From positions 992,001 to 1,056,000 of the forward strand of contig JBFLJU010000001.1 of assembly GCA_040743155.1 (NCBI GenBank): a DNA stretch of 64,000 nucleotides, given 5' to 3'. The translations under genes were made by a program, and so were the position numbers. Source of the stretch: Cycloclasticus sp. GTDB lineage: Bacteria > Pseudomonadota > Gammaproteobacteria > Methylococcales > Cycloclasticaceae. Shown piece by piece: positions 45,942 through 54,398 of the stretch. Every line of letters starts with the position of its first letter. The first letter of the stretch is position 1. Below the pieces are notes generated by a model. It saw nothing but the letters and a program-made list of their open reading frames with translations, ran no database searches and was not told the origin of the DNA.

Positions 45942-46711
45942 CAACACCCTCTAAACCCGGTCGGCAGCTGGAACTTTATATTTCATCACCACAAAAATGT
46001 GACTATTTGACCGACCAATTGGCACAAAGTATTTTTATCTCACCCGAGATAGAAGTGACGCCCGACATCTATGAATACCTGATTAGTGTAGGCTTCAGGC
46101 GAAGCGGACATTATGCTTATCGGCCACATTGTTCATCATGTCGCGCCTGTATTTCCTGTCGAGTTAATGTCCAGGATTTCAAGCCCTCGAAAAGTCAACG
46201 ACGGCTCTTAGTAAAAAACAAAGACCTATCATTTCGTGCCGTTAAGGCTGCCTTTTCGGAGGAGCACTATGATTTATATTTACGCTATCAAGCGTATAAA
46301 CACCCAGGTGGCTCAATGGAAAAATTTGGTACAAAAGAATATCAAGCATTCTTATGTGAGTCATTTGGCAACACACTGATTTATGAAACATATTTGGAAA
46401 ACACGTTAGTAGCGGTCTCGGTCACTGATGTTTTTTCAGAAGCGCTTTCCGCGGTCTATACGTTTTTTGATCCTGACTATTCGGCAAGAAGCCTAGGTAC
46501 CTATAGTGTTTTACAGCAGATTAAAGCTACTCAAGCATTTGAAAAGAAGCATTTATACCTTGGGTATTACATCAAAGACTCAGTAAAAATGTCTTATAAA
46601 GCTAATTTCAGACCGATTGAAATGTTAATTGAAGGCCGTTGGCGCTCTTATAATAAAAAGGATCAACTGCCCTTTCAGAGCGCTTCGTTACATTCGATAC
46701 TAAGTTTTTAA
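45938..46711 (+). CDS. bpt: Bacterial arginyl/leucyl-tRNA--protein transferase Bpt (Ate family)
   Basis: Bpt adds Leu to proteins starting with Asp or Glu, the second marking enzyme of the N-end rule. The 257-residue protein has the Cys-rich N-terminal motif HCSSCRACISCR that holds the metal or iron-sulfur site, and the C-terminal GNAT-like half (YTFFDPDY, YLGYYIKDSVKMSYK). I start it at ATG 45938, which overlaps the aat stop as ATGA. Confidence 0.93.
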   Translation: MTTPSKPGRQLELYISSPQKCDYLTDQLAQSIFISPEIEVTPDIYEYLISVGFRRSGHYAYRPHCSSCRACISCRVNVQDFKPSKSQRRLLVKNKDLSFRAVKAAFSEEHYDLYLRYQAYKHPGGSMEKFGTKEYQAFLCESFGNTLIYETYLENTLVAVSVTDVFSEALSAVYTFFDPDYSARSLGTYSVLQQIKATQAFEKKHLYLGYYIKDSVKMSYKANFRPIEMLIEGRWRSYNKKDQLPFQSASLHSILSF

Positions 46712-46802
46712 TCCAATTCACACTTAAGGCGGCTAAATAGTGTAAAATCGCGCCGCATTAGCTTGTTAATCAAGCGTTTAGTTAATTATTTTAAAGGAAG
46801 AC

Positions 46803-47021
46803 ATGGCAAAAGAAGATCAGATTGAAATGGAAGGCGTAGTAAAAGACACGCTCCCAAATACAATGTTTCGCGTTGAATTAGAAAATGGTCACGTTATCAC
46901 AGCGCACATCTCAGGAAAAATGCGTAAACACTACATTCGTATCCTAACGGGTGACCGCGTAAAAGTAGAAATGACACCTTACGACCTCACTAAAGGCCGC
47001 ATTACATACCGAGTAAAATAA
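46803..47021 (+). CDS. infA: Translation initiation factor IF-1
   Basis: IF-1 closes the ribosomal A site during initiation. The 72-residue S1-like OB-fold protein begins [11 protein letters not shown] and ends GRITYRVK, the invariant family pattern. An AAAGGAAG ribosome site precedes it. It converges on clpA, whose stop is only three bases away. Confidence 0.98.
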   Translation: MAKEDQIEMEGVVKDTLPNTMFRVELENGHVITAHISGKMRKHYIRILTGDRVKVEMTPYDLTKGRITYRVK

Positions 47022-47024
47022 GCG

Positions 47025-49289
47025 CTAACTCTGCCCGACCAAATCTTTTCTTGCTTCAGTGATAATAAAGTCAATCTTATTATCCTTCACGTAAGCCTTA
47101 ACAGTCCCACCGTTTGTTAACCGACCAAATAATAGTTCGTTAGCCAACGGTTTTTTGATGTGCTCTTGAACCGTACGGTCCATCGGTCTTGCACCCATTT
47201 TAGGGTCATAGCCCTTCTTGGCTAACCAGCTACGTGCTTCAGGTTCCAAGGTTAGCGTGACATTCTTCTCATGAAGCTGGGCTTCAAGCTGGAATATAAA
47301 CTTATCCACTACGTGGATGATGGTATCTTCGCCCAATGCTTTAAATTGAACAACCGCATCTAACCGGTTTCTAAATTCTGGCGAAAATGATTTTTCAATA
47401 ACTTTCATGCTGTCTGATGAATGCTCTTGCTCTGTAAAACCAATCGACGCACGACTTGCCTCTTGAGCACCGGCATTTGTTGTCATCACCAACATAATGT
47501 TTCTAAAGTCGGCCTTTCTGCCATTATTATCCGTTAACGTACCATGGTCCATAATTTGTAATAACAAATTAAAAATATCGGGGTGCGCTTTTTCGATTTC
47601 ATCCAATAACAAAATCGCATACGGGTGTTTGTTCACTTCTTCCGTTAGCAAGCCGCCTTGGTCATAACCCACATAACCTGGTGGTGAACCAATTAAGCGT
47701 GACACGGTATGCCGCTCCATGTATTCAGACATATCGAAACGAATTAAGTCGACGCCAAGTATTTTTGCGAGCTGAGTAGTGACCTCAGTTTTACCAACAC
47801 CGGTTGGGCCAGAAAATAAAAATGAGCCGATGGTTCTTTCCTCATGCCCAAGCCCTGCACGGCTCAAGACAACCGCATCTGATAGTTTCTCGATGGCCTC
47901 GTTTTGGCCAAACACAACTAAGTTAAGATTGCGCGCCAAATCTTTAAGTTTGTCTTTATCTTGAGAGGAAATGCTTTTTTCAGGAATACGCGCAATTTGA
48001 GCAATAATTTTCTCAATATCACTGGTTAGAATGATGTCTTGCCGTTCACCTTCTGGCAATAAACGCTGTTTCGCACCTGCCTCATCGATCACATCAATCG
48101 CTTTATCGGGTAAAAAGCGGTCATTTATATAACGGTCCGCCAACTTGGCCGCCGTTTCAATACTATCTGAGCTATATTCAATATTATGATGTTCTTCGTA
48201 ACGAGGCTTCAAACCTCTTAAAATTTGAATCGTATCGTCCACGGATGGTTCGTTAATATCAATCTTTTGAAAACGTCTTGCCAAGGCGTGATCTTTTTCA
48301 AATATACCCCTAAACTCCTTATAAGTAGTAGAGCCAATACAGCGCAAATCACCAGAAGCCAAAGCTGGCTTAATCATGTTTGATGCATCCATTACGCTAC
48401 CTGAAGCAGATCCCGCCCCAATAATCGTATGAATTTCATCAATAAATAGGATGCTTTTTTCTTGAGTTTTTAACTGATTGATCAAGCCTTTTAGTCGTTT
48501 TTCGAAGTCACCTCGATATTTCGTACCCGCCACTAATGAGCCCATATCTAATGAGTAAATAGTCGTATCCTCAAGCACTTCCGGTACATTGCCTTCCGTA
48601 ATCTTCAACGCTAACCCTTCAGCAATCGCTGTTTTACCAACACCCGCCTCACCAACAAGTAACGGGTTATTTTTGCGTCGCCGACATAATGTTTGTATCG
48701 TGCGCTCTAATTCTGTCTCACGACCAATCAGTGGATCAATTTTTCCAAGCTTGGCTTGCTCATTTAGGTTCACCGTGTATTTTGTTAGCGGATCATTTGC
48801 CGCTTCGTCACTTTCTACGTTAGGAATCTCTTCAAAGTTGCTCATATCATCATCTTCAATCCTCGCTATGCCATGAGAGATGAAGTTAACAACGTCAAGG
48901 CGACTAACGTTTTGACGGTTCATTAAATAAACGGCCTGTGAATCCTGTTCACTAAAGATGGCAACCAAGACATTCGCACCCGTTACTTCCTTCTTACCGG
49001 ATGATTGCACGTGGAAGACAGCACGCTGTAAAACACGTTGAAAGCCAAGAGTTGGTTGAGTTTCACGCTCAACATCACTAGGAATAATTGGGGTTGATTC
49101 TTCCAAATAGGCTTCAAGCTCAACGATCATAGCCTCCACATTACCACCCGAAGCTTGAAAGACTTCACATGCGGATTTATTGCTCATCATCGCTAGCAAT
49201 AAGTGTTCTACCGTAATGAACTCTTGGCGCTTTTCGTGCGCACGCCTAAATGCATCGTTTAGGGATTGTTCCAATTCTTTGTTAAGCAT
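47025..49289 (-). CDS. clpA: ATP-dependent Clp protease, unfoldase subunit ClpA
   Basis: ClpA unfolds N-end-rule and other substrates and feeds them to ClpP. The 754-residue protein has the N-terminal Clp repeat domain (about 1-145, where ClpS docks), AAA module 1 with GEAGVGKT, and AAA module 2 with GPTGVGKT and LLLDEIEKAH. It is transcribed with clpS, three bases upstream. Confidence 0.96.
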   Translation of the reverse strand: MLNKELEQSLNDAFRRAHEKRQEFITVEHLLLAMMSNKSACEVFQASGGNVEAMIVELEAYLEESTPIIPSDVERETQPTLGFQRVLQRAVFHVQSSGKKEVTGANVLVAIFSEQDSQAVYLMNRQNVSRLDVVNFISHGIARIEDDDMSNFEEIPNVESDEAANDPLTKYTVNLNEQAKLGKIDPLIGRETELERTIQTLCRRRKNNPLLVGEAGVGKTAIAEGLALKITEGNVPEVLEDTTIYSLDMGSLVAGTKYRGDFEKRLKGLINQLKTQEKSILFIDEIHTIIGAGSASGSVMDASNMIKPALASGDLRCIGSTTYKEFRGIFEKDHALARRFQKIDINEPSVDDTIQILRGLKPRYEEHHNIEYSSDSIETAAKLADRYINDRFLPDKAIDVIDEAGAKQRLLPEGERQDIILTSDIEKIIAQIARIPEKSISSQDKDKLKDLARNLNLVVFGQNEAIEKLSDAVVLSRAGLGHEERTIGSFLFSGPTGVGKTEVTTQLAKILGVDLIRFDMSEYMERHTVSRLIGSPPGYVGYDQGGLLTEEVNKHPYAILLLDEIEKAHPDIFNLLLQIMDHGTLTDNNGRKADFRNIMLVMTTNAGAQEASRASIGFTEQEHSSDSMKVIEKSFSPEFRNRLDAVVQFKALGEDTIIHVVDKFIFQLEAQLHEKNVTLTLEPEARSWLAKKGYDPKMGARPMDRTVQEHIKKPLANELLFGRLTNGGTVKAYVKDNKIDFIITEARKDLVGQS

Positions 49290-49292
49290 AAT

Positions 49293-49622
49293 TTACTCCA
49301 CTTCTTCTAATGTACATTGCAAAGGGTGCTGACTCTCCTGAGAGTACGCTAAAACCTGTTGCACCTTTGTTTCTGCAATATCTTTAGTATAAACGCCACA
49401 CACGCCAATACCACTTGTATGCACATTCATTGTAATCCTAACCGCCTCTTCTTTATCTTTATAAAAGATCGTTTGCAAAATAGAAACTACAAAATCCATC
49501 GGTGTAAAATCATCATTTAATAATAACACCTTGTACATAGGTGGTTTTTGTAACTTGGGCCTAGCTTCTTGTACCGCTAGGTTGCCCTCGTCATCATCAT
49601 CTTTAAAAGGTAAATCAGGCAT
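49293..49622 (-). CDS. clpS: ClpS, N-end-rule adaptor for ClpA
   Basis: ClpS binds proteins with N-terminal Leu, Phe, Trp or Tyr and hands them to ClpA. The 109-residue protein has the family core YKVLLLNDDFTPMDFVV and the conserved VHTSGIGVCGVYTKDIAE with the His of the binding pocket. An acidic N-terminal tail precedes. The 57-bp repeats begin about 60 bases upstream of its start. Confidence 0.95.
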   Translation of the reverse strand: MPDLPFKDDDDEGNLAVQEARPKLQKPPMYKVLLLNDDFTPMDFVVSILQTIFYKDKEEAVRITMNVHTSGIGVCGVYTKDIAETKVQQVLAYSQESQHPLQCTLEEVE

Positions 49623-49683
49623 TCTTAAAATATACTTCCAATAGGTTGATGTTTATTTTGACAGAAAAATAGCTGCCTTGTTC

Positions 49684-49915
49684 TATAAAGCCGAATGAAA
49701 TGTGTTTTTATTCATTTCTATAAGACTTATGCCCTTTGGGTATAAAGCCGAATGAAATGTGTTTTTATTCATTTCTAAGAGACTTATGCCCCTTGGGTAT
49801 AAAGCCAAATGAAATACACGTTAATTCTTTTCTATTAAGACTTAGGCTCTTTAAATATAAAGCTGTTTTGAGCCATTTTTTTGGCTTACACGAAATTTAT
49901 GCTATTTGGGTATAA
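49684..49915 (+). repeat. Four tandem copies of a ~57-bp unit
   Basis: Units start with TATAAAG near 49684, 49741, 49798 and 49856, ending at a last TATAAA at 49911. The first two are nearly identical; the third and fourth have drifted. Each unit has AATGAA...TTCATT and TTATGCCC-TTT-GGGTATAA inverted pairs, so it can form two small hairpins. A single related copy lies at 21021-21060. There are no unique spacers, so it is not CRISPR. Confidence 0.85.
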
Positions 49916-49959
49916 AAAGCAGAGAATCATAAAGTGGGGGCTCTGGCTTTATATTTCAA

Positions 49960-50085
49960 GCTAGCGGTGTGCTAAATAGGCAAAGTAATAAGGTGATGGA
50001 AAATACCGGGTTCACGCGCTGCACCTGCTTGGAAATTGAAAAGCTGCGGTTTTTTCTCATCTACAGAGATAGATAGTGCGGCTGT
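49960..50085 (-). pseudogene. Relic of a second isocitrate lyase gene
   Basis: On the minus strand the segment reads DEKKPQLFNFQAGAAREPG, then IFHHLITLPI, a TAG stop, then HTAS. The intact AceA in this window reads DEKIRTFQADSAREANIFHH, then LITLPTYHTAAL at the same place. Length differences, the stop and lack of the other ~480 residues show a decayed fragment. It lies on the same strand as aceA, about 1 kb past its end. Confidence 0.75.
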
Positions 50086-50334
50086 GTCAGATGGTTTTTT
50101 TGCTGGTAAAAACACGAGCAGAAAAAGATACTCTAAGAATTGAAGTCACTGCATAACCTAGCGAGTGCAGGCAAGATAAGGCGAAAATTAGCGAACAAAC
50201 TCAGTTCTTCTCATGAGGCCTACTTTTGCTACTTATGTAAATGAGAATTTTGAGCTGATTTATATCAACAGTAGGCGCTTTAAGCGGCGCCGTATTGTCA
50301 AGCGCAGTAGATATGCTGAGGACTCAATAAATGC
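50086..50334. other. Non-coding stretch next to the isocitrate lyase relic
   Basis: No gene seen; probably further decayed sequence. AceA-like similarity is not readable here. Confidence 0.4.
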
Positions 50335-50898
50335 TCACTTAGAAACAAGTAAAACAAACTCTGCGTCAATATCTTGATTAATATAAGCCATTCCCAGCTT
50401 ATTCAAATACTCTAAACGACTGGCCTTCATCAAATCAATATCTAGCACACCTGCACTACAATCTTGGTATATTTTAGCGACATGAGTCATGTACGCCTCA
50501 CCCTCTTTAACCATCAGCAAACTAGCTGCGCCCACATCAGGGAGAACCTTAGCGTTCTGCTCTTCGGGTAATTCAACTTCAAAAACGACTGCACTTTCCT
50601 CACCCTCAAAACGAACACGTCGCTCTCGAACTGTCTGCTGCGCCCAGTAGTAAGCTAGCTCTTTGCTTTGCGTTAAAAATACGGGCTCAATCGATTCAGT
50701 ATAGCTATTGCCAATTGTTGCCATCGTGTTTTTCGCTGCTTGCTTCATCGCTTTATCGCCTGAACGCTTTAAGCCATGTGACTTTATAGAATCGGCTAAG
50801 GAAGATGATGTTCCGTGGTACCAAATATTGCCCGTTGCAAAGCCGTCTTTTGTTAACAGATGTGTTCCGTCCCGTAGATAACTTGGAATATCACTCAT
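50335..50898 (-). CDS. Possible ADP-ribosyltransferase-fold protein
   Basis: A 187-residue soluble protein of uncertain family. The segment WYHGTSSSLADSIKSHGLK, followed by VFLTQSKELAYYWA and then VVFEVELP, follows the pattern of ADP-ribosyltransferase-like folds (KptA, PARP-like), where the first His and a later Tyr hold NAD. I do not see a certain catalytic Glu. It lies after aceA on the same strand with a terminator between, so it is probably its own unit. It might modify a protein or RNA, but this is a fold guess. Confidence 0.5.
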   Translation of the reverse strand: MSDIPSYLRDGTHLLTKDGFATGNIWYHGTSSSLADSIKSHGLKRSGDKAMKQAAKNTMATIGNSYTESIEPVFLTQSKELAYYWAQQTVRERRVRFEGEESAVVFEVELPEEQNAKVLPDVGAASLLMVKEGEAYMTHVAKIYQDCSAGVLDIDLMKASRLEYLNKLGMAYINQDIDAEFVLLVSK

Positions 50899-50953
50899 AA
50901 TTTATTTACTGTTGGTTTAGTGGGTTATTAGCAGTGGCATTTTAAATGTACTT

Positions 50954-50987
50954 ATAAAAAAGGCGACTTTCAATTAAAAAAGTCGCC
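50954..50987 (-). terminator. Terminator downstream of aceA
   Basis: Read on the minus strand, GGCGACTTT pairs with AAAGTCGCC and is followed by a T run. A second hairpin (TAAGCTTTT/AAAAGCTTA, 51001-51023) lies between it and the aceA stop. Confidence 0.8.
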
Positions 50988-51039
50988 CCTTATAACAACT
51001 TAAGCTTTTATAAAAAAAGCTTAACTAGCCAGTCTCAAA

Positions 51040-52638
51040 TTATGAGAATTGGTTAGATGTGTTTTTCGCACCGCCCGCTTTAAGCGCGTTTTCACCAGCA
51101 AAGTATTCTTTGTGGTCATCGCCCATGTCTGAACCAGACATGTTTTGATGTTTCACACAGGCAATACCTTGACGGATCTCTTTACGCTGTACGCCAGCTA
51201 CGTAACCCAGCATACCTTGCTCACCGAAGTACTCTTTCGCTAAGTTGTCTGTAGACAAGGCAGCTGTATGGTAAGTAGGTAATGTGATCAAGTGATGGAA
51301 AATGTTCGCTTCACGAGCAGAGTCAGCTTGGAATGTGCGGATTTTTTCATCGGCCGCATGGGCTAAGTCAGTTTCGTCGTATTCAGCACTCATTAAACCA
51401 GCACGGTCGTAGCCAGAAACATCTTCGCCCGCTGCAACCATTGCGTCGAATGCTTGTTGACGGAAGTTAAGTGTCCAGTTGAATGATGGGCTGTTGTTGT
51501 AAACAAGTTTCGCATCGGGGATTTCTTTACGCACCGCATTCATCATGCCAGCAATGTCTTTAACGCTTGGCGTTGCAGTTTCAATCCAAAGAAGATCGGC
51601 ACCCGCTTTAATGGCTTCGATAGAATCAAATACGCAACGCTCTTCACCAGTACCTTGACGGAATTGGTATAGACCTGAAGGTAAACGCTTAGGACGAACC
51701 AATTTACCATCACGGTTGAAGCATACATCGCCTTCAGCCATGTCCGCTACGTCAATTTCTTCAACGTCTAAGAAAGAGTTGTAACGATCGCCTTGATCGC
51801 CTTGCTCTTTAACAACAGCTATTTCTTTAGTAAGGCCAGCACCTTCAGAATCAGTACGTGAAACGATAATGCCGTTATCAATACCTAGTTCTAAGAAAGC
51901 GTGGCGTAATGCGCGAATTTTAGAATGGAAGTCAGCATGAGGAACCGTTACTTTGCCATCTTGGTGACCACATTGCTTTTCATCAGCGACTTGGTTTTCG
52001 ATTTGAAGTGCACAAGCACCCGCTTCGATCATTTGCTTAGCCATGAGGTAAGTTGCTTCTGCATTACCAAAGCCCGCATCGATATCCGCAATAATTGGCA
52101 CAACGTGAGTGACGTGGTTATCAATTTTATCTTGAATACTTGTTTCTTTAGCAGCATCACCCGCTTCACGTGCTGCGTCTAGGTCACGGAATAAACCGCC
52201 TAGTTCACGTGCATCCGCTTGGCGTAGGAATGTGTATAGCTCTTCAACTAAAGACGCAACAGATGTTTTTTCGTGCATTGATTGATCAGGTAAAGGACCA
52301 AAATCAGAACGTAATGCAGCAACCATCCAACCTGAAAGATAAAGGTAACGACGGTCTGTTTTTCCACCAAAATGCTTTTTGATTGAAATCATTTTTTGTT
52401 GACCGATAAAACCGTGCCAGCAACCTAGAGACTGAGTGTATTTAGTCTTGTCCGCATCAAATGCAGCCATGTCAGCGTTCATGATGTCAGCGGTGTATTG
52501 TGCTACATCAAGACCTGTTTTGAATTTGTTTTGCGCGCGCATACGTGCAATTGATTCAGGGTTGATGGGGTCCCATGATGAACCCTTGGCTTCTACCAAT
52601 GCTGAAACAGCATTAATATCATTAGTATAAGATGACAT
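51040..52638 (-). CDS. aceA: Isocitrate lyase
   Basis: The first glyoxylate-shunt enzyme: isocitrate to glyoxylate and succinate, needed for growth on C2 units or on ring-cleavage acetyl-CoA. The 532-residue protein belongs to the long Pseudomonas-type class. The active-site loop is KQCGH at 221-225 with the catalytic Cys223, and the substrate motif PSFNW follows. It lies 53 bases after aceB in the same direction. Confidence 0.96.
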   Translation of the reverse strand: MSSYTNDINAVSALVEAKGSSWDPINPESIARMRAQNKFKTGLDVAQYTADIMNADMAAFDADKTKYTQSLGCWHGFIGQQKMISIKKHFGGKTDRRYLYLSGWMVAALRSDFGPLPDQSMHEKTSVASLVEELYTFLRQADARELGGLFRDLDAAREAGDAAKETSIQDKIDNHVTHVVPIIADIDAGFGNAEATYLMAKQMIEAGACALQIENQVADEKQCGHQDGKVTVPHADFHSKIRALRHAFLELGIDNGIIVSRTDSEGAGLTKEIAVVKEQGDQGDRYNSFLDVEEIDVADMAEGDVCFNRDGKLVRPKRLPSGLYQFRQGTGEERCVFDSIEAIKAGADLLWIETATPSVKDIAGMMNAVRKEIPDAKLVYNNSPSFNWTLNFRQQAFDAMVAAGEDVSGYDRAGLMSAEYDETDLAHAADEKIRTFQADSAREANIFHHLITLPTYHTAALSTDNLAKEYFGEQGMLGYVAGVQRKEIRQGIACVKHQNMSGSDMGDDHKEYFAGENALKAGGAKNTSNQFS

Positions 52639-52691
52639 TTTGTCTCCTTTGTTAGTGAGTTAAGTTAAAAATAGTTAAAGTTAATAAAGTT

Positions 52692-54275
52692 TTACAAATA
52701 TTCGTAAGCGGATACAGTCAAGAAATCGGCCAGTTCTTCGGATGTGGTAAAGCGATCCATAAGCTTCGCGGCTTCATCAAAACGACCGGCGTTAAAACGT
52801 TCTTCGCCTACTTCGCCTTTAATCGTGTCCATTTCTTCGCTCATAAATTCACGGAATAATTCAACGGTAATTTTCTTGCCGTTGCTTAGGTCTTTACCGT
52901 GGTGAATCCACTGCCAGATGGATGAACGTGAAATTTCAGCCGTTGCCGCGTCTTCCATCAAACCATAAATAGGCACGCAACCATTGCCCTGTATCCACGC
53001 TTCAATATATTGCACAGCGATGCGGATATTAGCGCGCATGCCCTCTTCCGTTCTATCGCCTTCACACGGCTCTAGTAAGTCAGCAGCGGTTACTTCAGCG
53101 TCATCAGCACGTGACACAGCCATTTGATTGGCATTGCCTTCACCGATGTATTCATCTAAAACTGCCATTGCAGTATCCGCAAGTCCCGGGTGAGCAACCC
53201 ATGTGCCATCGTGGCCATTTTGTGCTTCTAATGTTTTATCGCCTACAACGCGCTTTAACACCGCTGCATTTTCTTCTGGGTCTTTAGCTGGAATGAAAGC
53301 CGCCATGCCACCCATCGCCAATGCACCACGCTTATGGCAAGTTTTAATTAATAAACGTGAGTACGCGCTTAAGAAAGGCTTGTTCATTGTTACCGCTTGG
53401 CGATCTGGAAGGACGCGATCTGGGTAGTTCTTCAGAGTTTTAATGTAGCTGAAAATGTAATCCCAACGGCCGCAGTTTAAAGCAACAATATGGTCTTTAA
53501 ATTCATGAAGAATTTCATCCATTTCGAACACGGCTGGCAATGTTTCAATTAAAACAGTTGCTTTAACGGTGCCACGTTCTAGGCCAACTAAATCTTCAGC
53601 CTTGTCCATTAAGTCCGCCCACCAGCGCGCTTCTTTGTGCGACTGGAGCTTAGGAATGTAGAAATAAGGGCCTGAACCTTTTGCCAATAACTCTTTATAG
53701 TTATGGAAGAAGTAATACGCGAAATCAATAAGCCCACCTGGGATATTTTCGCATTCTAATTGGACGTGCTTTTCTGGCAAGTGCAAGCCACGTGCACGGC
53801 AGATCAATACGGCTGGATCTTCGTTTAGCTCGTAGTGCTTGCCCGATTTAGGATCATCTAGTGTGATCGTGCCATTAACCGCATCACGCATATTTATTTG
53901 GCCTTGAGCAACTTTTTCCCACGTTGGTGATAAAGAGTCTTCAAAGTCAGCCATAAACACTTTTACATTCGCGTTTAAGGCATTAATGATCATTTTGCGA
54001 TCAACAGGGCCGGTGATTTCGACACGTCTGTCCTGTAAATCATCGGGAACACCTAAAATACTCCAATCGCCATCACGAATGTCTTTCGTTTCAGCTAAGA
54101 AGTCAGGTAATTCACCCGCATCAATTTCAGCTTGCCTAGTTTTACGTGCGGCAAGTAATTCAGCGACGCGTGGTGCAAACTCTTCGGCTAGTGTTGCTAC
54201 AAAGGTATTAGCTTCATCGCTAAAGATACTGCTGTACTCGGGTAACATCTCACCCTTAAAAGTTAAAGATTTCAT
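52692..54275 (-). CDS. aceB: Malate synthase A
   Basis: The second glyoxylate-shunt enzyme: glyoxylate plus acetyl-CoA to malate. The 527-residue protein has the Mg/acetyl-CoA site segments VFMADFEDSLSPTW and RARGLHLPEKH, and the catalytic Asp in YGLMEDAATAEISRS. I start at ATG 54275, after a GGGGA ribosome site; an ATG 15 codons earlier gives an unlikely leader. aceB-aceA form an operon, divergent from a LysR-type regulator. Confidence 0.95.
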   Translation of the reverse strand: MKSLTFKGEMLPEYSSIFSDEANTFVATLAEEFAPRVAELLAARKTRQAEIDAGELPDFLAETKDIRDGDWSILGVPDDLQDRRVEITGPVDRKMIINALNANVKVFMADFEDSLSPTWEKVAQGQINMRDAVNGTITLDDPKSGKHYELNEDPAVLICRARGLHLPEKHVQLECENIPGGLIDFAYYFFHNYKELLAKGSGPYFYIPKLQSHKEARWWADLMDKAEDLVGLERGTVKATVLIETLPAVFEMDEILHEFKDHIVALNCGRWDYIFSYIKTLKNYPDRVLPDRQAVTMNKPFLSAYSRLLIKTCHKRGALAMGGMAAFIPAKDPEENAAVLKRVVGDKTLEAQNGHDGTWVAHPGLADTAMAVLDEYIGEGNANQMAVSRADDAEVTAADLLEPCEGDRTEEGMRANIRIAVQYIEAWIQGNGCVPIYGLMEDAATAEISRSSIWQWIHHGKDLSNGKKITVELFREFMSEEMDTIKGEVGEERFNAGRFDEAAKLMDRFTTSEELADFLTVSAYEYL

Positions 54276-54361
54276 TTTAAATCCCCTAAAATCATCATCA
54301 AGTTGGTTTGTGCAATGCATTATATTGACTTTCTACCCCCTTACAATCCCAATAAAGCTAT

Positions 54362-54390
54362 TTCTATCATTAAGAAAATTAATGATAGAA
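54362..54390. promoter_or_regulatory. 12-bp-arm inverted repeat between aceB and the LysR gene
   Basis: TTCTATCATTAA (54362-54373) and TTAATGATAGAA (54379-54390) are perfect inverted arms around GAAAA. LysR regulators bind such dyads in divergent promoters, so this is a candidate site controlling aceBA and the regulator itself. Its right end abuts the first possible start codon of the regulator. Confidence 0.65.
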
Positions 54391-54398
54391 TGTCAGTT

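Noticed and set aside
49684-49915. CRISPR-like array
   Set aside because: The repeats are directly adjacent without unique spacers, there are only four units that decay in order, and no cas gene is present.
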